Below are positions 38,044 through 46,899 of a DNA stretch of 64,000 nt, in pieces. The notes beneath the pieces are model-generated. The model ran no database searches. It saw only the letters and a list, made by a program, of their open reading frames with translations, and was not told the DNA's origin. Where the stretch lies: positions 310,001 to 374,000 of the forward strand of contig NZ_FOOA01000001.1 in NCBI RefSeq assembly GCF_900113065.1. Direction: 5' to 3'. Made by a program: the position numbers and the translations under genes. Source of the stretch: Aureimonas phyllosphaerae (GTDB lineage: Bacteria; Pseudomonadota; Alphaproteobacteria; Rhizobiales; Rhizobiaceae). The stretch's first letter is position 1; each line of letters opens with the position of its first letter.

Positions 38044-38793
38044 TCAGGCGGCCGAGAGCTTGGCCATCGTCTCCTCGTCGACCTCGAAGTTGGCGTAGAC
38101 GTTCTGCACGTCGTCGTCGTCCTCGAGGTTGGCGATGAGGCGGAGCACGCTCTGGGCCTTTTCCTCGTCGACCGGGGTCGTGGTCTGGGGACGCCAGATG
38201 ATCTTCACGCTCTCGGCCTCGCCGAGGCTCTTCTCCAGCGCGGCGGCGACATCGTTCATGTCGCCGAAGGCGGTGATGATGCGATGGCCGTCGTCGTCGC
38301 TCTGGACGTCGTCGGCACCCGCCTCGATCGCGGCCTCCATCACCTTGTCGGCGTCGCCGGCCTTGGCGGAATAGACGATCTCGCCGACGCGATCCCAGAG
38401 GAACGACACCGAATTGGTCTCACCGAGCGCACCACCCGACTTGGTGAAGTAGGAGCGCACGTTGGACGCCGTGCGGTTGCGATTGTCGGTGAGCGCCTCG
38501 ACGATCACGGCGACGCCGCCAGGCCCGTAGCCCTCGTAGCGCACCTCGTCGTAGTTCTCGGTGTCGGCGCCCGAGCCCTTCGAGATGGCGCGCTGGATGT
38601 TGTCCTTGGGCATGGACTGCGCCTTGGCGTTGTTGATCGCCAGGCGCAGGCGCGGGTTCATGTCGGGGTCGGGCGTGCCGCTCTTCGCCGCGACCGTGAT
38701 CTCGCGCGCGAGCTTGGAGAACATCTTGGAGCGCACGGCGTCCTGCCGGCCCTTGCGATGCATGATGTTCTTGAATTGGGAATGACCGGCCAT
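38044..38793 (-). CDS. yebC: YebC/PmpR-family translation or transcription regulator
   Basis: YebC/TACO1 family proteins relieve ribosome stalling or regulate transcription. The 249-residue length is standard. The signature [14 protein letters not shown] (residues 1-14) begins at the ATG 38793. The internal [10 protein letters not shown] motif is near 85. In many bacteria yebC lies upstream of ruvC; here the two are only about 2 kb apart with unrelated genes between, a trace of the same neighbourhood. Confidence 0.95.
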   Translation of the reverse strand: MAGHSQFKNIMHRKGRQDAVRSKMFSKLAREITVAAKSGTPDPDMNPRLRLAINNAKAQSMPKDNIQRAISKGSGADTENYDEVRYEGYGPGGVAVIVEALTDNRNRTASNVRSYFTKSGGALGETNSVSFLWDRVGEIVYSAKAGDADKVMEAAIEAGADDVQSDDDGHRIITAFGDMNDVAAALEKSLGEAESVKIIWRPQTTTPVDEEKAQSVLRLIANLEDDDDVQNVYANFEVDEETMAKLSAA

Positions 38794-38968
38794 CGCGGCA
38801 CCTGTTCTCTTGTCTGACGGGATCGCTTTGCGGGTTCGTATAAATTCCATGCGGGCCCGCGTCCAGACGACGCGCCGCCCGGTGGATGACGCGAGTGTGA
38901 CTTGGGCGCCGGCCGCAACGGGCGCAGGCTCACCTTCCGATCCCGCACGAACCCACGAGGTCCACGCG

Positions 38969-39781
38969 ATGCGACGGCTGACCCTGACCCTTCTCATCGC
39001 CCTTGGGGGCACGGCTCACGCACAGGCGCAGGAGGCACCGGTCAGCACCTGCCTTGCGATCGCCGAGCGCCTGCCGGGCGTGCGCTACGCCTCGCTCGAC
39101 GCGCCCGAAGGCCCGGTGCGGCTGGCGCAGAACGGGCGGGACGAGGTGACGATCACCTACGTCCACCACGCCACCTACATGATCGAGAGCGCCGACGGCG
39201 TGCGCATCGCCACCGACTATTCCGGCTATCACGGCGGCGGAGAGCCGCCCGATGTGGTGACCATGAACAAGGCGCACTCCACCCATTACACCGACTTTCC
39301 CGACCCCGGCATCTCGACGGTGCTGCGCGGCTGGAATCCGGAGGGCGGGCCGGCGAAGCATGCGGTGACGGTCGGCGACGTCCTGATCCGCAACGTGCCG
39401 ACCGACATCAACCGCTACGGCACGTTCGAGGCCGACGGGAACTCGATCTTCATCGTCGAGGCGTCGGGCCTGTGCATCGGCCATCTCGGCCATCTCCACC
39501 ACAAGCTGACCGAGGAGGACTACGCCGCGATCGGGCGGCTCGACGTCCTGATGGTGCCGGTGGACGGATCCTGGACGATGAGCCAGGCGGGGATGGGCGA
39601 GATCGCCCAGCGGCTCCATTCCTCGCTGGTGCTGCCGATGCATCGCTTCCGCACGCCGATCGGGCGCTTCCTCGCGCAGATCCCGGACTTTGCGGTGGAG
39701 CGCCGCGAGGAGGCGTCGATCACGCTCTCGGCCAGGAGCCTGCCGCGCCAGCCGACCGTGGTGTTACTCAGCGGGGTCTGA
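38969..39781 (+). CDS. Secreted metallo-beta-lactamase-fold protein
   Basis: The 270-residue protein has a signal peptide (about 1-20, Leu-rich, ending Ala-Gln-Ala) and an MBL-fold domain similar to the UlaG/YycJ-like class. It has Val-His-His-Ala-Thr-Tyr-Met-Ile-Glu (about 55-63), Thr-Asp-Tyr (about 73) and a metal-binding-like His-Ser-Thr-His-Tyr-Thr-Asp segment (about 99-105). His-Leu-Gly-His-Leu-His-His follows near 175. The classical HxHxDH is altered, so catalytic competence is uncertain. CACGAGG lies upstream of the ATG. It is divergent from yebC. Confidence 0.75.
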   Translation: MRRLTLTLLIALGGTAHAQAQEAPVSTCLAIAERLPGVRYASLDAPEGPVRLAQNGRDEVTITYVHHATYMIESADGVRIATDYSGYHGGGEPPDVVTMNKAHSTHYTDFPDPGISTVLRGWNPEGGPAKHAVTVGDVLIRNVPTDINRYGTFEADGNSIFIVEASGLCIGHLGHLHHKLTEEDYAAIGRLDVLMVPVDGSWTMSQAGMGEIAQRLHSSLVLPMHRFRTPIGRFLAQIPDFAVERREEASITLSARSLPRQPTVVLLSGV

Positions 39782-39784
39782 TGC

Positions 39785-40012
39785 TCAATCGCGACGGCGG
39801 CGATCGCTCGTGGTCGCGCCGCCCCCGCCCGCTTCCTCCTCTTCCAGGACCGCGGCCTCGTCGTCGCGGTCGTCATCGTCGTCGTCGAGCTGCACCTGCG
39901 CAGGATTGCGCAGGACGTGCCCATGATGGCGCGCCGGCGGCTGCGGCATCGACGTGACGACGCCGACCAGCGCCATGAGGACGCCGAGGAGATGAAGTCG
40001 GATGGTCCGCAC
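39785..40012 (-). CDS. Possible small secreted acidic protein
   Basis: The 75-residue frame starts with GTG at 40012, with GGGGG about seven bases upstream. The product has a hydrophobic leader (about 5-22, Leu-Leu-Gly-Val-Leu-Met-Ala-Leu-Val-Gly) and then a His/Pro/Asp-rich acidic part with a run of Asp, Glu and Arg. The His-His-Gly-His and Asp runs could bind metal ions. It lies three bases from the convergent MBL-fold gene and downstream of ymdB. No family was recognised. Confidence 0.45.
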   Translation of the reverse strand: MRTIRLHLLGVLMALVGVVTSMPQPPARHHGHVLRNPAQVQLDDDDDDRDDEAAVLEEEEAGGGGATTSDRRRRD

Positions 40013-40082
40013 ACGTTCAGGCCCCCTGCCGCACGCTTTGGATGCCGGGACTTGATTGGTCGATTGCGGCGGTTCTCCGGTC

Positions 40083-40904
40083 TCACCAGAAACTCGGGAC
40101 GGAGCCTTCCAGCCGCGGACCGATGCGCACCGTGCCGACCTTCTCGGCCAGCCCCGTGCGGTCGGAAATCTCCACTGCCAGCCCGCAGATCGTCGCCGGC
40201 CCCGAGGCCGCCTCGAAGCGGCCGCGCGGCACCTTGGTGACGAAGCGGTTGATCGGCTCCTCCTTGTCCATGCCGAGCGAGGAGTCGTAGTCGCCGCACA
40301 TGCCGGCGTCCGACTGGTAGGCGGTGCCGTGCGGCAGGATCTGGTGGTCGGCGGTCGGCACGTGTGTGTGGGTGCCGACGACGACGGAGGCGCGACCGTC
40401 GAGGAAATGGCCGAAGCACTGCTTCTCGCTCGTCGCCTCGGCGTGGAAATCGAAAATCACGGCATCGGCCTGCTCGCCGAGCGGGCATGCGGCGAGAATG
40501 TCCTCCGCGGCGCGGAACGGATCGTCGAGTTCGGGATGCATGAAGACCCGGCCCATGACGTTGGCGACGAGCACCCGCGCGCCGTTTCGCGCCTCGACGA
40601 GGCAGGAGCCGCGGCCGGGCGTGCCCTTCGGGTAGTTGGCGGGGCGCAGGAACCGGTCGTGGCGCGAAGCGAAGGTCAGCGCCTCGCGCTGGTCGAAGGC
40701 GTGGTTGCCGGTGGTCACGACATCGGCGCCCGCCGCCACCGTCTCCTCGAAGATGTCCTCGGTGATGCCGAAGCCGCCGGCCGCGTTCTCGCCGTTGACG
40801 ACGACGAAATCGAGCCGCCAGTCCGCGACGAGGCCCGGCAGCCGGTCGCGCACCGCCACACGCCCGGTCCGTCCGACCATGTCGCCGAGGAACAGGAACC
40901 TCAT
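40083..40904 (-). CDS. ymdB: YmdB-family metallophosphoesterase
   Basis: This TIGR00282-type metal-dependent phosphodiesterase resembles Bacillus YmdB, which hydrolyses cyclic mononucleotides in vitro. The 273-residue protein has the metal-binding residues Asp8 (Leu-Gly-Asp-Met-Val-Gly), Glu in Asn-Gly-Glu-Asn (about 38-41), Asn-His in Thr-Gly-Asn-His-Ala-Phe-Asp, and His-Thr-His (about 178-180). The ATG at 40904 overlaps the GST stop region by four bases, so the two genes are translationally coupled. Confidence 0.9.
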   Translation of the reverse strand: MRFLFLGDMVGRTGRVAVRDRLPGLVADWRLDFVVVNGENAAGGFGITEDIFEETVAAGADVVTTGNHAFDQREALTFASRHDRFLRPANYPKGTPGRGSCLVEARNGARVLVANVMGRVFMHPELDDPFRAAEDILAACPLGEQADAVIFDFHAEATSEKQCFGHFLDGRASVVVGTHTHVPTADHQILPHGTAYQSDAGMCGDYDSSLGMDKEEPINRFVTKVPRGRFEAASGPATICGLAVEISDRTGLAEKVGTVRIGPRLEGSVPSFW

Positions 40905-41521
40905 GACGTCAGCGCGTCCTTGGCGGCCTTCAGCTTGCCGAGCGCCCTTGCAACGGCCGGACGCTCGTCGACGCGCTGGACCCAGGCAGCGAGCGCTGGA
41001 AACTTTTCATGCGCGTTGAGGTCTTTGAGGCCGCTGCGGGCCCAGGAGACGTTCATCACGTCGGCCACCGAGAACTCGCCCGCGAGGTACTCGACCTCAC
41101 CGAGCCGCTTGTCGAGAACGCCCAGCAGCCGGTCGGACTCCTTCTCGAAGCGGCGGATCGCGAAGTCGCTGCGCTCGTCCGCATTCTTGAAGTAGTGGAT
41201 CTGGCCGATCATCGGCCCGGTGCCGCCGGCCTGGAAGAACATCCAGCCGAGCGCCTCGGCCCGCGCCGCACCGGCCGGGGCGAGCAGTCGCCCGGTCTTC
41301 TCGGCGAGATGGAGGAGGATCGCGCCGGACTCGAAGACGCGCACGCCGTCGTCACGCAGCGCGGGGATGCGACCGTTCGGGTTGATCGCAAGAAAGTCCG
41401 ATTCCTTCTGTTTGCCGGTCGAGATGTCGATCAGGCGCAACGCGTAGTCGAGCCCGAGTTCCTCCAGCATGATCACCGGCTTCTCGCCGTTCGGTGTGGT
41501 CCAGGTATAGAGCTCGATCAC
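40901..41521 (-). CDS. Glutathione S-transferase family protein
   Basis: The 206-residue protein has an N-terminal thioredoxin-like domain (1-80) with the Tyr-Thr-Trp-Thr-Thr-Pro-Asn-Gly start and Asn-Pro-Asn-Gly-Arg-Ile-Pro-Ala-Leu near 48-56. Glu-Ser-Gly-Ala-Ile-Leu follows near 65, and a helical C-terminal domain (90-206) with Ser-Val-Ala-Asp-Val. The pattern matches the Ure2p/YfcG-like (nu) class, often disulfide reductases using glutathione. Substrate unknown. It is the first gene of the pair with ymdB. Confidence 0.88.
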   Translation of the reverse strand: MIELYTWTTPNGEKPVIMLEELGLDYALRLIDISTGKQKESDFLAINPNGRIPALRDDGVRVFESGAILLHLAEKTGRLLAPAGAARAEALGWMFFQAGGTGPMIGQIHYFKNADERSDFAIRRFEKESDRLLGVLDKRLGEVEYLAGEFSVADVMNVSWARSGLKDLNAHEKFPALAAWVQRVDERPAVARALGKLKAAKDALTS

Positions 41522-41610
41522 GCGGCGAATCTCCGACAGCCAAGTTTCGAACGACGTAGCGCGGGCAGGCTCGCGTTGCGAGGGTGGTGGCAGGCAGGAC
41601 GACCGGACGA

Positions 41611-42156
41611 ATGAAGACGAGCATGAAAACGGCGGCCGCGGTCCTCGCGGCCTCGCTGTTGGCAGGATGCGCCTCGACGGGGATGACCCCGTCCTCTGTC
41701 GCCGACCTCCGGATCGACCGCGACCGGGGCCTTGCGGCGGTCAACGCGTTCCGCGCCGAGAACGGCCTGAAGCCGCTGACGGTGGACGAGCGGCTGATGG
41801 CCGCCGCCGCCGCACAGAGCGAGGCGATGGCGCGCCGCGACAAGATGGACCATGCGGTCGACGGCGCCCTGCCCGGCCGGGTCGAGCGGGTGGGCTACCG
41901 CTGGGGCACGACGGCCGAGAACATCGCGCGCGGCTACAAGACCTACGACGAAGCGATGGTCGGCTGGATCCATTCGCCGGGCCACCGGAAGAACCTCCTC
42001 AACCCCAACGTCACGCAGATCGGCTTTGCGGGCGCGCAGGTGCCGGGGAACCCGCGCCCCTATTGGGCGCAGGTCCTCGCCAGCCCGTCGAAGTATCCGG
42101 CCAAGCCTAGCGCGGAGAAGCCGTTGCGCTGGGGACCCGAACTCCGCTTTCCGTGA
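41611..42156 (+). CDS. CAP/SCP-domain lipoprotein
   Basis: The 181-residue protein has a lipoprotein signal with lipobox Leu-Ala-Gly-Cys (Cys about residue 20) and a CAP (cysteine-rich secretory/PR-1) domain (about 35-160). The domain has Asn-Ala-Phe-Arg-Ala-Glu-Asn-Gly-Leu, His-Ala-Val-Asp-Gly, Glu-Asn-Ile-Ala-Arg-Gly, and Trp-Ile-His-Ser-Pro-Gly-His-Arg-Lys-Asn-Leu-Leu. Bacterial CAP proteins are envelope proteins of poorly known role. A GTG at 41584 is an alternative start, but the ATG at 41611 gives the shorter signal. The 3' end overlaps convergent fau by 50 bp. Confidence 0.85.
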   Translation: MKTSMKTAAAVLAASLLAGCASTGMTPSSVADLRIDRDRGLAAVNAFRAENGLKPLTVDERLMAAAAAQSEAMARRDKMDHAVDGALPGRVERVGYRWGTTAENIARGYKTYDEAMVGWIHSPGHRKNLLNPNVTQIGFAGAQVPGNPRPYWAQVLASPSKYPAKPSAEKPLRWGPELRFP

Positions 42157-42700
42157 GGATGCGGTCGAGGAACCGGTCGTGCGGCTCGACCGGCACCTCG
42201 GCCACCTCCTGCGCATCGAAGGCGAGGCCGATGGTGACGAGCCCCGGCTTCACCGCGAGAAGACGGGCGATCGCCCGGTCATAGAAGCCACGCCCGTAAC
42301 CGATCCGCGCGCCGCGCCGGTCGAAGGCAAGGAGCGGCACGAGAAGGACGTCGGGGGCGAGCACCCGAGCCGCCGCGCCCGGCGCGACGGTGCCGTGCCC
42401 CTGCGCGACCAGTTCGCCGTCGCGCAGAAGCTCTCGGAACTCGAGATCGCCATTCACGATCGCGGGCGCGGCGAGACGCAGCCGGCGGTCGGCGAGCGCC
42501 ATCATCGCCGGGCGTGGATCGATTTCGGAACCGATGGGAAGATAGGCGCCGACGACATCGACCGTCTCGAACAGGGTGTCGCGGGCGACGTGCTCGGCCA
42601 GTGCGAAGGCCGCCTCGATCCGTGCGCCCGGCGTCAGCGCCTCGCGCCGGGCGCGGGCCATGCGGCGAAGGTCGGCCTTGGCGGCTGCGATGTCGGACAT
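42107..42700 (-). CDS. fau: 5-formyltetrahydrofolate cyclo-ligase
   Basis: The enzyme converts 5-formyl-THF to 5,10-methenyl-THF with ATP. The 197-residue protein has an N-terminal Lys/Arg-rich segment (Lys-Ala-Asp-Leu-Arg-Arg-Met-Ala-Arg-Ala-Arg-Arg), Val-Val-Gly-Ala-Tyr-Leu-Pro-Ile-Gly-Ser-Glu-Ile-Asp (about 48-60) and the nucleotide site Arg-Ile-Gly-Tyr-Gly-Arg-Gly-Phe-Tyr-Asp (about 136-145). Also called ygfA. The 6S RNA gene lies directly upstream, the arrangement conserved in many proteobacteria, so the two may be co-transcribed. Confidence 0.93.
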   Translation of the reverse strand: MSDIAAAKADLRRMARARREALTPGARIEAAFALAEHVARDTLFETVDVVGAYLPIGSEIDPRPAMMALADRRLRLAAPAIVNGDLEFRELLRDGELVAQGHGTVAPGAAARVLAPDVLLVPLLAFDRRGARIGYGRGFYDRAIARLLAVKPGLVTIGLAFDAQEVAEVPVEPHDRFLDRILTESGVRVPSATASPR

Positions 42701-42754
42701 GGCTTCCTCGGTGCGAAACGCGCGAAGCTGCCCATAGCGAAAGGCGGGAGGAGT

Positions 42755-42912
42755 GGCGAGCCACCTCGGCCGATGAGAAGATCGATCCCGGGAACCTACA
42801 GAGTAGGTGGGCGCCGTATGCCCCAGCCCACGGGCCGAGGCAGGAACAGCTCCCTTAGGGATGCGTAAGGCCCCGGGGAATAAGTTATCCCTGTCGAACC
42901 GCGCAGCCCGCC
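42755..42912 (-). ncRNA. ssrS: 6S RNA
   Basis: The zapA-fau gap of 271 bp is the standard location of 6S RNA, which sequesters sigma-70 RNA polymerase in stationary phase. On the minus strand the ends pair over ten positions, GGCGGGCTGC (42912-42903) with GTGGCTCGCC (42764-42755), some wobble. A further stem and an internal open region with GTTCGACAGGGATAAC follow. A -10 box CTATAT (42926-42921) is placed seven to eight bases before the predicted start. Ends are estimates of a few bases. Confidence 0.8.
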
Positions 42913-42971
42913 GAGACGAGATATAGCACTCCCGTCACGGCCTTTCCATGGCCGCGCGGCGCGCTTTTTCG

Positions 42972-43337
42972 TCAGCGGCGTCCGCTTTCGAGCTTGGCCG
43001 CGATGCGCTCGACGATCTCCGACACGCCGAGAAGATGCTCGGTGAGGCGCGCGTCGCCCGCCCGCGCGCCACCGGCGGCCTGCGCCTCGCGTTCCTGCAG
43101 CTCGGTGATCTCGGCATGGGCTGCCGCGAGCTTGCCCTTCGCCTCGTCGAGTTCGTCGGCCACCATCAGGGCGGCCATGACCATCAGCCGGAGGTCGCCG
43201 ATCTCGCCGAAGCTGCCGCGCAGCTGCGAGACGCGGGCATCGAGCCCGGCGCCGAGACCGAGGAGATGCTCCTCCTCGCCCTCGGCGCAGGCCATGCGGT
43301 AGGTCTTGCCGTCGATGGTGACTGCGATCTGGGACAT
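42972..43337 (-). CDS. zapA: Cell division protein ZapA
   Basis: ZapA bundles FtsZ filaments at midcell. The 121-residue protein has the family's N-terminal domain (Met-Ser-Gln-Ile-Ala-Val-Thr-Ile-Asp-Gly-Lys-Thr-Tyr, then Gly-Glu-Glu-Glu-His-Leu) and a long coiled-coil helix (about 50-115, with Met-Val-Met-Ala-Ala-Leu-Met-Val-Ala-Asp-Glu-Leu). The start at 43337 is standard. It is 27 bp downstream of the DUF4164 gene and upstream of 6S RNA and fau. Confidence 0.92.
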   Translation of the reverse strand: MSQIAVTIDGKTYRMACAEGEEEHLLGLGAGLDARVSQLRGSFGEIGDLRLMVMAALMVADELDEAKGKLAAAHAEITELQEREAQAAGGARAGDARLTEHLLGVSEIVERIAAKLESGRR

Positions 43338-43364
43338 GGGCTCGGCTTCTTCCTGGAGCGCGCG

Positions 43365-43649
43365 TCAGGCGCGTCGTTCGGCGAGGACGTCTCGGATGGA
43401 TTCCATCGCGGTGACGAGGCGGCGCGAGACCTCGCGGTTGGCGGCCTCGAGGCGCTGGGCGCGCGTCAGCGCGGTGTCGAGCTCGCTCGCCAGCCGGGAG
43501 CGGTCGGCCGTCATGCGCTGCACCTCCTCCTCGACCGACAGGACCACGTGGTCGCGCGACATGCGCGCGTCCACCGCGTCCTCGAGCCGTTCGAGGGCCT
43601 TCTGCAGGCGAAGCGTCGCCTCGCCGAGCGGACTGGCCGCATCCATCAT
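43365..43649 (-). CDS. DUF4164-family coiled-coil protein
   Basis: The 94-residue protein is one long helix with heptads (Leu-Gln-Lys-Ala-Leu-Glu-Arg-Leu-Glu-Asp-Ala-Val-Asp), typical of the DUF4164 proteins encoded next to zapA in Rhizobiales. It probably works with ZapA at the divisome, by neighbourhood inference. A strong AAGGAGG lies four bases before ATG 43649 and seven before ATG 43646, so the second ATG is equally likely. The open frame upstream to 43706 is not used. Confidence 0.82.
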   Translation of the reverse strand: MMDAASPLGEATLRLQKALERLEDAVDARMSRDHVVLSVEEEVQRMTADRSRLASELDTALTRAQRLEAANREVSRRLVTAMESIRDVLAERRA

Positions 43650-44056
43650 CCTGCCTCCTTCGAAGGAATCGCACCCGCGCCCCGATCCGCCGGGCACTTC
43701 GTTCAAGGCTGTCCTGCTTTATCGTGCCCCCGACCGATTTGAAAAGCGAAAGGCGCGCATGGATCGGCCGCGATTGACAGGCGCTCGGGACCTATGATGT
43801 GTGCGGGCCGAACGATGTAGCCTCTTCCCGCGGCCCGAATCCCGGAGGAAAGCGGTCCAGATACCGTGCCGGCATGCCCTCTGCGTCCCGCGCGCCCGCC
43901 GCGCCCGGCCTGCCGCCCGTCGTCTCCCGTTTCCCGCGCTGCGGCTGACAATGTCCTGCACCGGCCCTATGTCGGGCCGGGCGAGAAGCATTCGCCGTCC
44001 CGATCTTGCGGACGGCACTCGACGGGCCATCCCGGCCTCGCCGCCTGAGGAGAAGA
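43650..44056. other. Gap leader and intergenic region (about 400 bp)
   Basis: No coding signal was found. A TTGACA at 43774-43779 could be a -35 element for gap, which would give a leader of roughly 250 bases. In related Rhizobiales a transketolase gene (tkt) lies here; no remnant of it is seen. Confidence 0.4.
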
Positions 44057-45076
44057 ATGACCATGGCAGTCCGCGTCGCCATCAACGGTTTCGGTCGCAT
44101 CGGGCGCAACGTCCTGCGCGCCATCATCGAGTCCGGCCGTACCGACATCGAGGTGGTCGGCATCAACGATCTCGGCCCGGTTGAGACCAACGCCCACCTG
44201 ATCCGCTACGATTCGGTCCACGGCCGCTTCCCGGGCGAGGTGAAGGTCTCGGGCGACACGATCGACGTCGGCCGCGGCCCGATCAAGGTCAGCGCCGAGC
44301 GCGACCCGAAGAACCTTCCCTGGAAGGAACTCAACGTCGACATCGCGTTCGAGTGCACCGGCATCTTCACCGATCCGGCCAAGGCCTCGGCGCATCTGGA
44401 AGCCGGCGCCAAGAAGGTGCTGATCTCCGGCCCGCTGACCAACGCGGCCGACGAGAAGACCGTCGTCTTCGGCGTGAACCACGATACCCTGAAGGCGAGC
44501 GACAAGATCGTGTCGAACGCCTCCTGCACCACCAACTGCCTCGCGCCGGTCGCCAAGGTGCTCGACGAAGCCATCGGCATCGAGACCGGCTTCATGACCA
44601 CGATCCACTCCTACACGGGTGATCAGCCGACGCTCGACACGATGCACAAGGATCTCTACCGGGCGCGTGCCGCGGCCCTGTCGATGATCCCGACCTCGAC
44701 GGGCGCCGCCAAGGCCCTCGGCCTCGTGCTGCCGCAGCTCAAGGGCAAGCTCGACGGCTCCTCGATCCGCGTGCCGACGCCGAATGTCTCGGTGGTGGAC
44801 TTCAAGTTCACCGCCAAGCGCGCCACTTCGGTGGAGGAAGTGCAGAACGCCATCCGCGCCGCCGCCGAAGGCCCGCTGAAGGGCATCCTCGGCTACACGC
44901 TCGACCCGAACGTGTCGGTGGACTTCAACCACGATCCGCACTCCTCCATCTTCGCGATGGATCAGGTGAAGGTCCTGGGTGGCACCTTCGTGCGCATCCT
45001 GTCCTGGTACGACAACGAGTGGGGCTTCTCCAACCGCATGTCGGACACCGCGATCGCCATGCACAACGCCGGCTGA
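44057..45076 (+). CDS. gap: Glyceraldehyde-3-phosphate dehydrogenase
   Basis: GAPDH performs the phosphorylating oxidation step of glycolysis or its reverse. The 339-residue protein has the Rossmann start Ala-Ile-Asn-Gly-Phe-Gly-Arg-Ile-Gly-Arg (8-17) and Asp38 typical for NAD preference. The catalytic Ser-Asn-Ala-Ser-Cys-Thr-Thr-Asn-Cys-Leu-Ala-Pro places Cys at 157. Trp-Tyr-Asp-Asn-Glu-Trp-Gly-Phe-Ser-Asn-Arg is near the C-terminus. The start is either ATG 44057 or ATG 44063; GAGGAG lies just upstream. pgk follows after one inserted gene. Confidence 0.96.
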   Translation: MTMAVRVAINGFGRIGRNVLRAIIESGRTDIEVVGINDLGPVETNAHLIRYDSVHGRFPGEVKVSGDTIDVGRGPIKVSAERDPKNLPWKELNVDIAFECTGIFTDPAKASAHLEAGAKKVLISGPLTNAADEKTVVFGVNHDTLKASDKIVSNASCTTNCLAPVAKVLDEAIGIETGFMTTIHSYTGDQPTLDTMHKDLYRARAAALSMIPTSTGAAKALGLVLPQLKGKLDGSSIRVPTPNVSVVDFKFTAKRATSVEEVQNAIRAAAEGPLKGILGYTLDPNVSVDFNHDPHSSIFAMDQVKVLGGTFVRILSWYDNEWGFSNRMSDTAIAMHNAG

Positions 45077-45085
45077 TCCCAGCCG

Positions 45086-45646
45086 ATGCCGTTCCGGCCC
45101 CTGTCCTCACGCGATGTCCGTTGGGCTCCCGCCGAGGGCGAGGGAATGGAGCACCTCCATCTTGCGACGACGCCCACCGGCGTCGTCGCGCGCTCCTCGC
45201 TGATCGGCAGCCGGGGCGACCGGCCCTACGGCGTCTTCTACGAGATCGACCTCGACGCCTCGTGGCGCGTGACGCGCTTTCGCATCGAGACGGCGCACGG
45301 GCGGCGCCTTGCACTGGTGCAGGCGGCCCCCGGCCGCTGGACGGGCGAGGACGGCACGCACCGAACTGACCTCGACGGCTGCATCGACATCGACCTCGCC
45401 GGCACGCCCTTCACCAACACCCTGCCTATCCGCCGCCTCGACGGCCGGCTTGCAGAGCCGACCGAGCTGCGCATGGTCTACGTGCCCTTCGACACGTTCG
45501 AGCCGCTGGTGGACGAACAGCGCTACGCTGAGCGCTCGCCCGGCCTCTACCGTTACGAGGCGGTCGATGGCGGCTTCACGGCCGAGCTGCCGGTGGACGA
45601 GGACGGGCTGGTGATCGACTATCCCACCCTTTTCCGGCGCGCCTGA
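45086..45646 (+). CDS. Putative glycolipid-binding domain protein (PF06475)
   Basis: The 186-residue protein matches the putative glycolipid-binding family (PF06475, Pseudomonas PA1994-like). Signatures include [21 protein letters not shown] (about 98-118) and a later Gln-Arg-Tyr with Tyr-Arg-Tyr-Glu. There is no signal peptide, and the role is unknown. It starts nine bases after gap and ends 40 bp before pgk, so it appears co-transcribed with glycolytic genes, an uncommon insertion. Confidence 0.85.
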   Translation: MPFRPLSSRDVRWAPAEGEGMEHLHLATTPTGVVARSSLIGSRGDRPYGVFYEIDLDASWRVTRFRIETAHGRRLALVQAAPGRWTGEDGTHRTDLDGCIDIDLAGTPFTNTLPIRRLDGRLAEPTELRMVYVPFDTFEPLVDEQRYAERSPGLYRYEAVDGGFTAELPVDEDGLVIDYPTLFRRA

Positions 45647-45686
45647 GCGCGACACCCTCCCCCTTTTTCCCGACGGAGCCCCAGCG

Positions 45687-46880
45687 ATGACCCTGTTCAA
45701 GACGCTCGACGATGCCGCCCTCCAGGGCAAGCGCGTCCTGGTGCGCGTCGATCTCAACGTCCCGATGAAGGACGGCGTCGTGACCGATACGACGCGTATC
45801 GAGCGCATCCTGCCGACGATCCGCGAGATCGCCGAGAAGGGCGGCCGCGCGATCCTTCTCGCCCATTTCGGGCGTCCGAAGGGCAAGGTGGACCCGTCGC
45901 AGTCGCTTGGCCCCATCGCGCCGGTTCTCGCCGAGAAGCTCGGCCAGCCCGTCGGCTTTGCCGAGGATTGCGTCGGCCCGGTCGCCGACGGCATCGTCGC
46001 CAATATGAAGGACGGTGACGTCCTTCTCCTCGAGAACACCCGCTTCCACGACGGCGAGGAGACGAACGACGAGACCTTCGTATCCGGACTGGCCGCGCTC
46101 GGCGACATCTACGTCAACGACGCCTTCTCGGCGGCACACCGCGCCCACGCCTCGACGGAGGGCCTCGCTCATCACCTGCCGTCCTATGCCGGCCGCACCA
46201 TGCAGGCCGAGCTCGAGGCTTTGGAAAAGGGTCTCGGCCAGCCCGAGAAGCCGGTGATCGCGATCGTCGGCGGCGCCAAGGTCTCGACCAAGATCGACCT
46301 CCTGCAGAACCTCGTCACCAAGGTCGATTGCCTCGTGATCGGCGGCGGCATGGCCAACACGTTCCTGGCCGCCCAGGGCAAGGACGTCGGCAAGTCGCTT
46401 TGCGAGCACGATCTCGCCGACACCGCCAAGGCGATTCTCGCGGCCGCCGAGACGAGCGGCTGCACCATCCTCCTGCCCGTCGACGCCGTGGTCGCACGCG
46501 AGTTCAAGGCGAACGCCGAGAACGAGACCGTGCCGGTCGATCGCGTGCCGTCCGACGCCATGATCCTCGACGTCGGCCCGGCCTCGGTCGGCGCGATCAC
46601 CGAGTGGATCGACAAGTCGAAGACGCTGGTCTGGAACGGCCCGCTCGGCGCGTTCGAGCTGCAGCCCTTCGACAAGGCGACGATGGCCGCCGCGCGCCAT
46701 GCCGCGAGCCGCACCGAGGCCGGCCAGCTCGTCTCGGTCGCCGGCGGCGGCGATACGGTCGCCGCGCTGAATCAGGCCGGCGTGTCCGAGCGGTTCTCGT
46801 ATGTCTCGACGGCGGGCGGTGCCTTCCTCGAATGGATGGAAGGCAAGCCGCTGCCGGGCGTCGACGCGCTGAAGGCCTGA
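45687..46880 (+). CDS. pgk: Phosphoglycerate kinase
   Basis: Pgk transfers the high-energy phosphate of 1,3-bisphosphoglycerate to ADP. The 397-residue length is standard. The substrate site Arg-Val-Asp-Leu-Asn-Val-Pro (about 21-27), the His-Phe-Gly-Arg-Pro-Lys-Gly motif near 61 and the nucleotide-binding Gly-Gly-Ala-Lys-Val-Ser-Thr-Lys near 196 are present. The C-terminal Ala-Gly-Gly-Gly-Asp-Thr-Val is also there. The ATG at 45687 fits. No fba follows pgk here, although fba is often next in related genomes. Confidence 0.96.
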   Translation: MTLFKTLDDAALQGKRVLVRVDLNVPMKDGVVTDTTRIERILPTIREIAEKGGRAILLAHFGRPKGKVDPSQSLGPIAPVLAEKLGQPVGFAEDCVGPVADGIVANMKDGDVLLLENTRFHDGEETNDETFVSGLAALGDIYVNDAFSAAHRAHASTEGLAHHLPSYAGRTMQAELEALEKGLGQPEKPVIAIVGGAKVSTKIDLLQNLVTKVDCLVIGGGMANTFLAAQGKDVGKSLCEHDLADTAKAILAAAETSGCTILLPVDAVVAREFKANAENETVPVDRVPSDAMILDVGPASVGAITEWIDKSKTLVWNGPLGAFELQPFDKATMAAARHAASRTEAGQLVSVAGGGDTVAALNQAGVSERFSYVSTAGGAFLEWMEGKPLPGVDALKA

Positions 46881-46899
46881 GGCGTCGGCGGATCGGATC

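Noticed and set aside
43707-44056. Possible remnant of a transketolase gene upstream of gap
   Set aside because: Translations in all frames show no transketolase motif.
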